Shown: positions 9,446 to 18,837 of the stretch, piece after piece
How the letters are laid out: the number at the start of each line of letters is the position of its first letter
Numbering within the stretch: position 1 is the first letter of the stretch
From: an uncultured Bacilli bacterium
Lineage (GTDB): Bacteria > Bacillota_I > Bacilli_A > RFN20 > CAG-826
Direction of reading: 5' to 3'
Assembly: GCA_934725985.1 (NCBI GenBank)
Contig: CAKVCX010000001.1
Coordinates: 186,001-250,000, forward strand
DNA length: 64,000 bases
Made by a program: the position numbers and the translations under genes
The notes under the pieces: model-generated
Seen by the model: the letters and a program-made list of their open reading frames with translations, nothing else
Database searches by the model: none
Told to the model about the DNA's origin: nothing

Positions 9446-11194
9446 ATGAAAAAAAACATTTTATTATTATCTTTGCCCTTTATCGCAGCCTCTTTATTAG
9501 GCTGTGATCAAAAAGACAACAATAGTTCAACAAATATAGACGATGAGGTTTCATCATCAAGTAGCGAAAGCGAACAAGCAGTTGATTTTTCAAAGACTCT
9601 ATCTTCTTTACAAAGTGGCTATGAACTAGAAGTAGTCTCTACTATCAAATATGTAGTTACCGGTGGTTCTGGTTCAGAAACTACTTATAAAACAATAGAA
9701 AACATCAGTAGTAGCAATGGTAGGTATCGCCATATCGGATATTCTTCTACAACTAATGGAGAACCAAATAAAGATATAATTTCCTTTGATGAATATTATA
9801 CAAACGAAAATGAGAAGCTTGTTAAAAATACTTTAAGCCTAGAAAATAAAATTGAAAGCGAAAAAGTAACTAACAACAACAAAGAAGTCAGTTGGAATTC
9901 TTCAAACTTAAATAATTTTTTCACCCTTTTAAATGAAGATGACTTCTCTTTAAATGAAGGGACGTATTCCTTAAATGGAAAACTTAATGCTTTAAAAAGG
10001 ATGCATTTAATAGCTCAATTAAGAGGATACCCTTATACTGCCGGACTAGTCTTGTCTACTTTTTCCTTATCGCCAAAAAAGGATGGAACAATTGATTTTT
10101 CGGCTAGCTTTGAACCGTATAAAATCAATTACTTAACAGAAATTGACGTAACCGAATCCTTTGAAGGAAAATTTATATCAACCGGAAAAGAAGTCACTCC
10201 GATTTCTCCAATAGAAAAAGAAGAAGATCCTCTATTTAAAACGGGAATAGAAAAGCTTTCTTCCTTAAACTTTAAAACTTCGGTTAAAAATAGTGAAATC
10301 CTACATAAAGATGGTAGATATGAAACTGTTGCAACGGCCGAAGGAAAAGCTGCTAGCAATGGTTTTAGCTATACCTTTTATGATAAAAACAACAAAATAA
10401 GCGAAGATACTATCTATTACGTAAAAGATAATGGAATGCAAAGAGTAGCTAAATATGGCACTAAGCTATATGCTAGCGGCAAAAAGATAGATTCCACTAT
10501 GTCTTCCTATTGGCCAAGTTTTAAGATTTCAAACGCCTTTTTTGAAAAAGAAAATAACGTTTATACCTTAAATAAAAAATATTTAGGATATTTTGCTTCA
10601 ACTAGTTTGTTCACCCCTTTTGTTAAAGACAAAATCAGTGATTTAACCATTACGATTGATACTAATAAAATAACAATAGTCAATGAGAATGAAGGCAACG
10701 GAAAAACCATATTCAAAGCCAAAGAAGAAATTGTCTATGAAGGTTTTCTTGCTCAAGAAGATATTGATACAGCCAATGTTTTATTCGATTCTTCTACCTT
10801 GACTTGGGCCGAAGCCATTAGAAATAGTAATGATTATAAGGAATTAGCTACCGCCATGGGCGGAGTCAATTACTTAAACTTGATCCCATTTTTTGGAGGA
10901 ACCTATAGTGAGGCTAATGTCGAATTGGACGCTGAATTTGAATATATTTACACTACAATCGATTCTTTAGAAGAAGGCAATAGCTTAAAAGAAAGATATG
11001 CGAGTGAACTTCCAAAGAAGGGATTTGTTGCCGATACAGATGAAAATGGCGAGACTAGCTATATATTAACAATAGATGAAACCAAGAAACTAGAAATCTA
11101 TCCTGTAGCTTTTGAAAACCAAAATATTTTAACTGGAGAATATACAGGGACTTATTATTTTGCCCTTTCTTTCCTTCTAAGCAACACTAAATAA
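9446..11194 (+). CDS. Surface lipoprotein, unknown function
   Basis: A 582-residue lipoprotein with lipobox SLLGC (Cys20) followed by an Asn/Ser/Glu-rich linker. Two similar beta-rich halves may be present: a SLQSGYELEVVSTIKYV-like start and a SLNFKTSVKNSEI-like start near residue 270. They recall LolA-like or DUF-type lipoproteins of low-GC Gram-positives, but I cannot assign a family. AAGG lies 8 bases before the ATG. It is the last gene before a strong terminator. Confidence 0.72.
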   Translation: MKKNILLLSLPFIAASLLGCDQKDNNSSTNIDDEVSSSSSESEQAVDFSKTLSSLQSGYELEVVSTIKYVVTGGSGSETTYKTIENISSSNGRYRHIGYSSTTNGEPNKDIISFDEYYTNENEKLVKNTLSLENKIESEKVTNNNKEVSWNSSNLNNFFTLLNEDDFSLNEGTYSLNGKLNALKRMHLIAQLRGYPYTAGLVLSTFSLSPKKDGTIDFSASFEPYKINYLTEIDVTESFEGKFISTGKEVTPISPIEKEEDPLFKTGIEKLSSLNFKTSVKNSEILHKDGRYETVATAEGKAASNGFSYTFYDKNNKISEDTIYYVKDNGMQRVAKYGTKLYASGKKIDSTMSSYWPSFKISNAFFEKENNVYTLNKKYLGYFASTSLFTPFVKDKISDLTITIDTNKITIVNENEGNGKTIFKAKEEIVYEGFLAQEDIDTANVLFDSSTLTWAEAIRNSNDYKELATAMGGVNYLNLIPFFGGTYSEANVELDAEFEYIYTTIDSLEEGNSLKERYASELPKKGFVADTDENGETSYILTIDETKKLEIYPVAFENQNILTGEYTGTYYFALSFLLSNTK

Positions 11195-11200
11195 GCACAT

Positions 11201-11247
11201 AACCATCGTTATGAAAATCTAAATTGATTTTATAACGGTGGTTTTTC
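11201..11247 (+). terminator. Rho-independent terminator of the lipoprotein operon
   Basis: AACCATCGTTAT (11201-11212) pairs with ATAACGGTGGTT (11232-11243), and an inner AAAATC/GATTTT pair extends the stem. A T-run follows directly. It lies 7 bases after the stop of the third lipoprotein. Confidence 0.88.
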
Positions 11248-11308
11248 TTTGCTTAAAACTAATTTCATTCTTTTTAGTCAAAATAAACTCATTAGAAAAA
11301 AATATAGG

Positions 11309-11314
11309 TATAAT
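11309..11314 (+). promoter_or_regulatory. -10 box of recN, leaderless arrangement
   Basis: A perfect TATAAT preceded by GG ends 6 bases before the GTG at 11321, the normal distance to a transcription start. There is no room for a ribosome binding site. The -35 is not recognisable. Confidence 0.6.
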
Positions 11315-11320
11315 TAAGAC

Positions 11321-12988
11321 GTGCTTAATAGATTAATAATTACAAACTTAGCCATCATTGAAAACATAGACGTTACGTTTAAAGATGGATTTACTGTTCT
11401 AACTGGAGAAACTGGAGCTGGCAAAAGCTTAGTTATAGATTCATTATCCTTGTTATTAGGAGAAAGAGCATCAGCCGAACTAATTAGGCAAGGCGAAGAT
11501 AAAGCCTATATAAAAGGTTATTTTTCTATCAACAAACCTCAATTGAATGCTTTATTGACAAAATTAAAGATTCCAAATGATGACACTTTAATAATAGAAA
11601 GAACAATAGGTCGCAATAAAAACAATATCAAAGTCAACAACGTATCCATTTCTTTATCAGATCTAAGCAAAATCACTTCCTTCCTTGCGGATATCCATAG
11701 TCAATTTGATTATGGGAAAATATTAAATCCAGAAAACTATTTAGGAATAATAGATGGCTTTTCTATTGATTTGATTTCCTCTTATAAAAATGAATACACG
11801 TCTTTATTAAATCAATATAAACAAAAGAAAGAAGAGTACTTTTCTTTATTAGAAAGGCAAAATAAAATAAACGAAAGTCGCGACTTCTATCTTTATCAAT
11901 ATAACGAGTTGAAAAACATGGATTTAAAAGAAGGAGAGGAAGAAGAAATTGAATCCGAACTTTCTTTATTAAAAAACTATGACAAAGTGTATTCGCTGCA
12001 ACAGCAAGCTAGAGAACTAATTAATGGAGATTTTTTAGATAATTTCTATGAACTAAATAAAACATTAGAAAAACTAGCAAGCTACCAAAATCAATATACC
12101 CAATCGCAGAAACTATTAGATGATCGTTATTATGAAATTAATGACATTCTTTCTTCTATAAAAAAAGGATTTCAAGATATTGATTACGATCCAGCTAGAC
12201 TAGATGAGTTAGAACAACGCGATAGCGATCTATCAGAACTTAAAAGAAAATATAAAAAGAATTATAAAGAGCTTATTCAATATAGAGACGAATTATCTGC
12301 CTCCTTAGGAGATAACTCTACATTTGAAGAAGAAATAAATATTAAGAAAAAAGAAGTAGAAGAACTATTTAAACTAACTCTAAAAAAAGGCAAGGAATTA
12401 TCCTTAATTAGGCAAAAAATATCAAAAAAAATCGAAATAGAATTAGAAAATAGCCTTTCTAGTTTATTATTAAAGGCTAAATTCAAGATAATTTTTGCTC
12501 CTATCAACGAAAAAGAAGATACGTGTCTATTAGATTCTGGAATCGATAATGTTGATTTTTATATTGAAACTAACGTTGGGGAGGGTTTAAAAAGCTTAAG
12601 CAAAGTAATCTCTGGCGGGGAAGCTAGTAGAATTATGCTCTCTTTTAAAGCTTTATTTATTAAAGCCAATAAGATTCCAACAATCATATTCGATGAAATA
12701 GACACCGGGATAAGCGGAGAGGCCGCCATAGCCGTGGCTAGAAAGATTCATGAAATATCTTTGTCTAGCCAAGTAATAGCGATCACCCATATGCCTCAAG
12801 TAGCTAGTTTAAGCGACCACCACATCCTTATTGAAAAAGGCATTAAAGGCAACAGGACTTTCGTAAAAATAAAAGAGTTATCCTTAGAAGAAAAAATTCG
12901 TCAAGTGGCCTATTTAATTTCTGGCGATAAAATAACACCCAAGCAACTAGAATATGCAAAAGAAATGGTCTTATCTAAAAGAGAATAA
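11321..12988 (+). CDS. recN: DNA repair protein RecN
   Basis: A 555-residue SMC-like ATPase of double-strand break repair. The N-terminus LNRLIITNLAIIENIDVTF and Walker A GETGAGKS (residues 29-36) are diagnostic. The ABC signature lies in KVISGGEASRIMLSFKAL, Walker B in IIFDEIDTGISG and the switch histidine in ITHMPQVAS. Two coiled-coil arms fill residues about 150-360. GTG is the start, supported by the family N-terminus and the -10 box only 6 bases away. A decayed copy of its 3' end lies at 15923-16129. Confidence 0.96.
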   Translation: MLNRLIITNLAIIENIDVTFKDGFTVLTGETGAGKSLVIDSLSLLLGERASAELIRQGEDKAYIKGYFSINKPQLNALLTKLKIPNDDTLIIERTIGRNKNNIKVNNVSISLSDLSKITSFLADIHSQFDYGKILNPENYLGIIDGFSIDLISSYKNEYTSLLNQYKQKKEEYFSLLERQNKINESRDFYLYQYNELKNMDLKEGEEEEIESELSLLKNYDKVYSLQQQARELINGDFLDNFYELNKTLEKLASYQNQYTQSQKLLDDRYYEINDILSSIKKGFQDIDYDPARLDELEQRDSDLSELKRKYKKNYKELIQYRDELSASLGDNSTFEEEINIKKKEVEELFKLTLKKGKELSLIRQKISKKIEIELENSLSSLLLKAKFKIIFAPINEKEDTCLLDSGIDNVDFYIETNVGEGLKSLSKVISGGEASRIMLSFKALFIKANKIPTIIFDEIDTGISGEAAIAVARKIHEISLSSQVIAITHMPQVASLSDHHILIEKGIKGNRTFVKIKELSLEEKIRQVAYLISGDKITPKQLEYAKEMVLSKRE

Positions 12989-13016
12989 GGCAATACTTAA
13001 TAGAACACGAATTAAA

Positions 13017-14423
13017 TCACTTTTTTAAAAAGAACATTTTACCCTTTGTAGCAATACCATTATCTTCAACAATGCCTTTGTTGGACAAATCTTTCAAAGC
13101 AGCGCTTACTAATGAATTGCTCACTTTAAGCTCTGAAGCTAAAGAAGTTACATTGCTTGTTCCATTTTCACTTAGCAAAGTAATAATCTTGCTTTGCAAA
13201 GCATTAATTTTAAAATCTTCTTTTTTAACAAACAAAAGAGATAACATAGTTTTATTTGGGGTAACATCTTCACTTAATACTGGCATTTGATATCCCATTT
13301 TTTTCATTTTAAGAAAAATATTCGGTATGCCTTGCCCAGCCTTATCGCCAATTTTAACTAAATGCAAAAGATTCATGATTCCTTCATTTCTCGGATCGCT
13401 TTCTCCACCGATTAACGCTCTTTTAACTGGAGTCCTCATTCTGCCTGCATTTTGAAAAATAACTTTATTGGGTTCATACAAAAACACAACTCCACCAGGT
13501 AGCAAATAATCACAATTTACAATGGCGTTAGCCAAACCCTCTCTAACACATTCAAGAATCAATTTTCCGCCATTTTCATATACTCCTTCCAAATTAAATT
13601 TATTAGGAAGAAGAGGTTGTATATGCGCTATGCTTTTTCTATAAAAATCAAAAGCATTACCACTCCAAGTAAAACTGCTCGCTTCTAATCTGTAGTCCCA
13701 TCTAGAACTACCACTTAAATTTTCCCGATAATCCAAATTATATTCAGGGAAAATGTCCTTAATTTGTAAATATGTTCCAAATAGAAAAATAGCAGCATTA
13801 GTCGGAATAAATTCGCCATTGCTTTCTTTTAAAGCGCCGATGGTTTTGAAAAATTCTTTATCGCTAAGAGAAAGCAAAAGATTGTCAGGATTCACGTAAT
13901 TAAAAAGGGAGCGATAATCTTTCAGTGTTTCTTTATTTAATTGAGAGAATTTAATATTTGAAGCGTTTGGCCTCGAATCAAACTTCGATGGAACGGCATC
14001 AAGCTCCAAAGCACGCCTTTCAAAATCACTCGCCAAATAATCCCCATCTTCGTGACGAATGTAGCAAAAAGCAGGATTGCCATTTAAAAAAACAGGTTTT
14101 AAACAGCGAGGCGCCTCAGGAACTTTAATTGTTACAATTGTCTTTCCTTCAACAACTTCTTCTTCCCACATTTCTTCGCTAGAAAGGCAAGTGGAAACTT
14201 TTGTTTTGTTGTGTACAGCATTGAAAAAATCTCTTTTAAGTAACGATGGATTCGCGACTCCAGAAATTATGTTAATAGGCTTTTTTTCTTCAACGCCAAC
14301 AATTATGAGACCACCTTTTGTGTTCGCGAAGCTACTATAAGTCTCAAATAGAGTAGAAGGCAATTTGTTTTCGCTTTTTTTGAGTTCAATTGTTTGACTC
14401 TCTTTTATTGTTTTAAAATCCAT
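13017..14423 (-). CDS. AlbA_2 (Schlafen-like) domain protein with winged-helix C-terminus
   Basis: I start at the ATG at 14423 (468 residues) because GGAGGA lies 7 bases before it; an upstream ATG would have no such site. Residues about 5-125 form the AlbA_2/divergent AAA_4 domain (ESQTIELKKS, then TKGGLIIVGVEE). The middle is an ATP-binding-like helix region with the common EGLANAIVNCDY motif. Residues about 405-468 form a winged helix (SNVTSLASELKVSNSLVSAA). Such proteins are usually annotated as transcriptional regulators or helicase-related; several are carried by mobile elements. It converges on recN with 28 bases between stops. Confidence 0.85.
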   Translation of the reverse strand: MDFKTIKESQTIELKKSENKLPSTLFETYSSFANTKGGLIIVGVEEKKPINIISGVANPSLLKRDFFNAVHNKTKVSTCLSSEEMWEEEVVEGKTIVTIKVPEAPRCLKPVFLNGNPAFCYIRHEDGDYLASDFERRALELDAVPSKFDSRPNASNIKFSQLNKETLKDYRSLFNYVNPDNLLLSLSDKEFFKTIGALKESNGEFIPTNAAIFLFGTYLQIKDIFPEYNLDYRENLSGSSRWDYRLEASSFTWSGNAFDFYRKSIAHIQPLLPNKFNLEGVYENGGKLILECVREGLANAIVNCDYLLPGGVVFLYEPNKVIFQNAGRMRTPVKRALIGGESDPRNEGIMNLLHLVKIGDKAGQGIPNIFLKMKKMGYQMPVLSEDVTPNKTMLSLLFVKKEDFKINALQSKIITLLSENGTSNVTSLASELKVSNSLVSAALKDLSNKGIVEDNGIATKGKMFFLKK

Positions 14424-15430
14424 TTTGCATTCCTCCATGTGACTCTTCATAATTTTCTAATATTTTTCATCAACATTCAACAAAATATTTAGTTTTTTAT
14501 CAGTTTTTTATCAGTTTTTTATTATTTTTATTATTTTATTCATCATATTTTTTTATTTTTCATCAATTTTTCTTAAAATAAAGCTTTTTCGAACAATTAA
14601 TAAATCGTTAAATGATATTAGCAAAACATAGCTAAGCACGACAAACTAATGGTATAAGAAATAACTAAATTGAAGTCTATATCAAAATTGAAGGCATCAA
14701 ACACCACTCTAGCATTAAGGTCAATGCCCAAATTTAAAATTAATCTAATTTATAACTAAAAAGCTAATTTGCACAAGGTGGGTAAAGCTAACTAAATATG
14801 CTATTATTTTCGCCTAACTTTTCCGGCTAAATAGGATTTGTCGATAGGGAAATGAGGCCTATTGACTTGGGGCTTCTATCTTCGCTTCCCTATAGATAAG
14901 CAAACCAACATGAAAATAATTTCTTTTTTGTCTAGTTCTTTGCGTGTTTGTTTTTTTAAAATCAAAGGATAATGCACCGCCTGCGAATATGATTCTTGAT
15001 ACCACAGCAAATGAATGAGGTAAAAAAGCATCATTTTTTTGAAGGCTTTCCACTTCCAATTGGAAAAAAATAGAATGTAAACCATCTGTTGCTAAAACAA
15101 ACACATTCGATCACGAGGCAAATCTTTACAGCCGCCTTTTTTTCGTCTTTATAAGCTTTAATGGCTTCTTCCAAGGAACGTATCATTTATCCATAATTTG
15201 TTTTTAGAACAATATCGTTTTGATAATCTTTAGCATGGAAAACATTTTAGCCTTTATTGCCATGTAGTCTCAAAGCTTCGATTATCTAAAGCGGATATAG
15301 CTATGCTCTTATATTAAAAAACATGGATAGGAAACCAGATCATCTATGATTGAGGAATGTTTCTTGGATCAAATAACGTGCCTGTTAATTGGCCAAATCT
15401 TCTTTTGCAACTATTGTATTTAAAAGTTTG
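14424..15430. other. AT-rich and decayed non-coding stretch
   Basis: No intact gene is visible in about 1 kb. At 14490-14525 a short unit (cagttttttat) is repeated about three times, followed by a long T/A stretch. On the minus strand between about 14870 and 15210, coding-like fragments in different frames (for example RSLEEAIKAYKDEKKAAV and FVLATDGLHSIFF) suggest a gene broken by frameshifts and stops; I cannot name it. Confidence 0.5.
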
Positions 15431-15661
15431 ATTCCCATCTTTCTTTCTTGAAAGAATTCAAACCGCAAAAAAATGGCAGGAAGAGATAAAAAGCAAATTG
15501 AACAGTCTTACTTCACAAAAGGATCTTGGACATTATGAAAGGCCACATAGTGGAAACCCTACGAGGATTAACGATGAGCATGCCAATTATGCCTTGACAA
15601 GGAAATTTAGTTCTGCAAGAGAAAAAAATCTTTTCAAAAGATTCAAAGAAAGCGGCAAATA
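15430..15661 (+). pseudogene. Gene remnant, unidentified
   Basis: An open frame without a convincing start codon or ribosome binding site ends in TAA at 15661. It encodes about 76 plausible residues including QKDLGHYERPHSGNPTRIN and HANYALTRKFSSAREKNL. The composition is protein-like, but the 5' part runs into a stop. It is probably the 3' end of a decayed gene in the 14.4-16.1 kb scrap zone. I do not recognise the family. Confidence 0.4.
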
Positions 15662-15922
15662 AAGAAAAGCAATTAATATAGTCAACACATAATCGCTAAT
15701 TCAAAGGGGTTTATGCATATCGTTGATCATATGAAAGAAATGATGAGCAAGACTAACGCAATCTCTTCAGATTTGTTTATAACATTAAAGGAAAAGCAAA
15801 GGAAATGACGAGAAAGTTTTTTATTCTTGCAACAAAGTCAAATGAATCAGTTCCTATAAGGCAACTATGTAAAAATTGGCCCAAAAATTATGGTCTTTAA
15901 CCCACCTATGCAAATTAGTATC

Positions 15923-16129
15923 TATTATTAACAAGTACCAAATCATTTTTGCCCCATTAAAGAAAACGATAACACATGCTTATTAGAAGGAGATATTGAT
16001 AACATAGGCTTTTATGTTGAAACTAACGTTAGAGAAGGCAAAAACTTAGGAAAAGTAATTTCTGGCGATAAAATAACACCCAAGCAAATAGAATATGCAA
16101 AAGAAATAGTCTTATCTAAAACAGACTAA
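15923..16129 (+). pseudogene. Decayed, internally deleted duplicate of the recN 3' end
   Basis: The sequence matches recN from the residues before IIFAPINEK to ETNVGEGL and KVISG, then jumps to the extreme recN C-terminus (GDKITPKQLEYAKEMV) and stops. Here the text reads GFYVETNVREG, then KVISGDKITPKQIEYAKEIV. A one-base frameshift lies near 15956. The jump matches a loss of about 309 bases between two copies of an 'atctctggcg/atttctggcg' motif in recN (12608-12617 and 12917-12926), keeping the frame. It is a partial duplication followed by deletion between short repeats. Confidence 0.85.
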
Positions 16130-16141
16130 ACCAATAAAATC

Positions 16142-16948
16142 TTATTTAAATAAAAGCCTTTTAAATTTAGCGGCAAATTTAGAAATGTGTTGAGAAATTG
16201 GTTTTTTATCAAGAAGACAAAAGTCCAAATATTTGATTTTGAAATTGTTTTCCTTTGACAAGAAAAAAACATTTACAAGCAATTCTCCTAAAAACCCATA
16301 CAACCTAGCTTGGTAAGAATCATATTTGCTTATATCGGTTCTCTTTTCTACTTCATTTAAAACATTAAATAGAAAAGATGAATATTCGTCATATATTTTT
16401 TTACTAGTTACAACCATGTTACATAAGCAAAAGGATTTGCTTTTTAATAGTTTGTCAAAGGAAGGCAAATAAGCAGGATATAATTCCTTAACAACTTGAT
16501 AAGTAATATCTAAATCCTTTTGATAATGGTTATAGCAATAATGCTCATAAACATTATGAATTCTTTTGCTTTTATCAAAACGCCATTCATGAATAACAAA
16601 TCTATAAGGAAGGATAGCATCATACTTTTCCAAGATTTTTAGCAATTCCTTCCCTTTGTAGAAATGATATTTAAAAATAGATATAAACCTATGGAAAAAA
16701 TAACGTCGATAATGGACAAGACCAACATAATTACTATCAGAATGCTTACTTATCCAGTATTGTGCTGTAAGCTCACAATAAGAAGGGTTTTTATAAGCGA
16801 TATTTGGTTCCTTGCAAGCATCGTTGACGTTAGATACCAAAGCACCATTTTTCCCAACTCCCATCAAGCAATAATAAGGATCGTTGAAATAATCGCTTTT
16901 TTTATGGGAAATAACATAAATTGTCAATTGTTTCTTTAAATCATCCAT
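16142..16948 (-). CDS. DUF4422 domain glycosyltransferase-like protein
   Basis: A 268-residue protein. It opens with TIYVISHKKSDY and has the DUF4422 signature YCELTAQYWISKH followed by VGLVHYRRYF (residues about 57-83). DUF4422 proteins are encoded in capsule and exopolysaccharide clusters and are taken to be cytoplasmic glycosyltransferases. It is the last gene of the minus-strand polysaccharide unit and begins directly after the stop of the EpsG-like gene. No terminator was seen after it, only the recN remnant. Confidence 0.82.
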   Translation of the reverse strand: MDDLKKQLTIYVISHKKSDYFNDPYYCLMGVGKNGALVSNVNDACKEPNIAYKNPSYCELTAQYWISKHSDSNYVGLVHYRRYFFHRFISIFKYHFYKGKELLKILEKYDAILPYRFVIHEWRFDKSKRIHNVYEHYCYNHYQKDLDITYQVVKELYPAYLPSFDKLLKSKSFCLCNMVVTSKKIYDEYSSFLFNVLNEVEKRTDISKYDSYQARLYGFLGELLVNVFFLSKENNFKIKYLDFCLLDKKPISQHISKFAAKFKRLLFK

Positions 16949-18055
16949 CTAAAACCACCCGAACACATCTTTATAAGGCAAAACGCCGTGATACCCTTGC
17001 TTAACAATATAATAATAAGTTATGAAGGAAAACAATAATATGGAAAGAATAGCAATTCCACCTTTAACAAACCCTTTTTTGCTTTTATAAATTAAATGAG
17101 GTATTAAAAGCATTTGGAAAGTAACAAAAGGCAAATCTAACCTAGTTACAAATTCACTTGAAGGAATAACAAAAGATAAAATAGGAATAACGGTAGAAAT
17201 AAGTTGAATTAAAAGCAATAAAAACGATACGTTATCTAACTTTATATCTTTTCTTAAAACTAGATAAGAAATAATAAAAATTACCAAATTATATAAAATG
17301 TAACCCCATGTAGTTTCTTCATTTGTTAAATATGACATCAAAAAATATCTATAGGAAGTCGAAGATAAAATCAAAACAAATAACCTTCCTAAAAAAGGGA
17401 TGGAGATAGCAAGGATGAAGGAAAAAAGCAAAAACTGCTTTTTAACGAATTTAATATGATAAATAAAATAAACCAAAATAAATAAGAAACCGCTATTATG
17501 GAACAAACCAGAAAGAATGATTAATAAGAAGAACTTAAGATGTTTATTATCTTTTAAAGAAGAAAAAGAATAGAGGATAATCGAGGCAGCAACAGACTGT
17601 CTAACATTATTCATCTGGATAAAAAAGACCATCGATAAAAAGAAAATAAGGATAGACATGACGGGATTTTTCGAATATTTGTTTATAGAAAGAAAAACAA
17701 AAAGTAGATAAATAAAAGAAGTAAAGAAGAAAAAAGGCAATGGAGAAGAAGTAAACAAACCAAAAAACTTAATCAATAAATTAACAAATGGTTCCTTAAA
17801 GCCTTTTCCACCCGAAAGAATTGAATTTATTTCAGGGACATAAGTATAAAAATAGTCTGTCCCTATCCCATATCTAAATCCAGATATTAACAAAAAAGGT
17901 AATAAAGGTAAAAGACAAAGGAAATTAAATTTCCTATAAGTATCTCTAATTTCAACCTCACCCCTAGAAATCACTATTCTAGAAGAAGGGGTTTTTCTAT
18001 AGCAAAACAAAGCCAAGCATAAAGAAGAAAGTAAGCCAATAATATAAACAAGCAT
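16949..18055 (-). CDS. EpsG family polysaccharide polymerase-like membrane protein
   Basis: A 368-residue protein with about ten transmembrane segments. The motif SGFRYGIGTDYFYTY (near residue 60) and the following FFGLFTSSPLPFFFFTS region are typical of the EpsG/Wzy-like family, which joins repeat units outside the membrane. A second marker, QMNNVRQSVAASI, lies near residue 150. It sits between a GT32 transferase and the DUF4422 gene, as expected for a Wzy-dependent capsule cluster. Confidence 0.85.
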   Translation of the reverse strand: MLVYIIGLLSSLCLALFCYRKTPSSRIVISRGEVEIRDTYRKFNFLCLLPLLPFLLISGFRYGIGTDYFYTYVPEINSILSGGKGFKEPFVNLLIKFFGLFTSSPLPFFFFTSFIYLLFVFLSINKYSKNPVMSILIFFLSMVFFIQMNNVRQSVAASIILYSFSSLKDNKHLKFFLLIILSGLFHNSGFLFILVYFIYHIKFVKKQFLLFSFILAISIPFLGRLFVLILSSTSYRYFLMSYLTNEETTWGYILYNLVIFIISYLVLRKDIKLDNVSFLLLLIQLISTVIPILSFVIPSSEFVTRLDLPFVTFQMLLIPHLIYKSKKGFVKGGIAILSILLFSFITYYYIVKQGYHGVLPYKDVFGWF

Positions 18056-18081
18056 AGCAAATCAATCTTCTCTTTCTTAAT

Positions 18082-18837
18082 TTATTTAATTTTCCTATCC
18101 CTTTTATAAATCTTATAGAACGGACTTTTCCTAACAGCCCTAAAATGACCGATTTTTGAAATCGTTTTTCTGCCAAAAACCTTAATCAAAAAGGCTTTAA
18201 AGGGGTCTGCTTTCCTATCATACCAAGAACCGGCACAATGATGCTCGCAATACCCACCATTTCCATTTTTATCAAAACAATAACGTTCTAAATAATCTTT
18301 TGGCAAAACCAAAATGTCTTTTGATTTAACTAATTGATATCGCCCGTTCAATTTAAAATCTTCGAAATTATTTAAAAAGAAAGCGGTAACCCAATTATTT
18401 GAGACAGTAAAATCTTTTTTGCTTTCAAAATCAGTAAGAAGGACATCGAGCATTTTTTTAATAATAGGAGAATGTGGTTCCACTCCTATAACAGCCGTTC
18501 CAAGAAGAGAATCGAAAATATAACCAATGAACATATGATGATCCAAAAAAGGATAAAGAGGTTTAATCATCTCTACATCCGTATCCATATATATGCCGCC
18601 ATATTCATATAAAACGGTAAGTCTAAAATAGTCACTTAAAAAACCAGGCTTATTTCTTTCAATACAAGCCTTAACGAAGGAAGAATCACCTAAATAGGGG
18701 GCAAACTCTTTATCAGTCCAAAGCCTTATTTCAAAATCCGGCATCAGCTTTTTATAGTTTTTAACATATGTTTCTTGATCTGCTGGCATTTTTTTATTGC
18801 CTAACCAGCAACAATGGATAACCTTAGGTATGCTCAT
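18082..18837 (-). CDS. GT32-type sugar transferase (capsular polysaccharide synthesis)
   Basis: A 251-residue protein. It starts IPKVIHCCWLGNKKMP and has the GT32/Gly_transf_sug DXD motif in YEYGGIYMDTDVEMI (Asp85, Asp87), which binds the metal and nucleotide sugar. Later WYDRKADPFK is seen in the same family. The acceptor and sugar are unknown. Its ATG overlaps the stop of the upstream GT4 gene by 4 bases (ATGA), showing translational coupling and that TGA is a stop here. Confidence 0.88.
   Translation of the reverse strand: MSIPKVIHCCWLGNKKMPADQETYVKNYKKLMPDFEIRLWTDKEFAPYLGDSSFVKACIERNKPGFLSDYFRLTVLYEYGGIYMDTDVEMIKPLYPFLDHHMFIGYIFDSLLGTAVIGVEPHSPIIKKMLDVLLTDFESKKDFTVSNNWVTAFFLNNFEDFKLNGRYQLVKSKDILVLPKDYLERYCFDKNGNGGYCEHHCAGSWYDRKADPFKAFLIKVFGRKTISKIGHFRAVRKSPFYKIYKRDRKIK

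Noticed and set aside
14480..14575. Very AT-rich repeats that could suggest a replication origin
   Set aside because: No DnaA boxes, dnaA or dnaN nearby; simple slippage of a short T-rich unit explains it.
14859..15104. Two overlapping minus-strand frames of 81 and 69 residues
   Set aside because: Protein-like text jumps between frames and no ribosome binding site is present; treated as decay, not genes.
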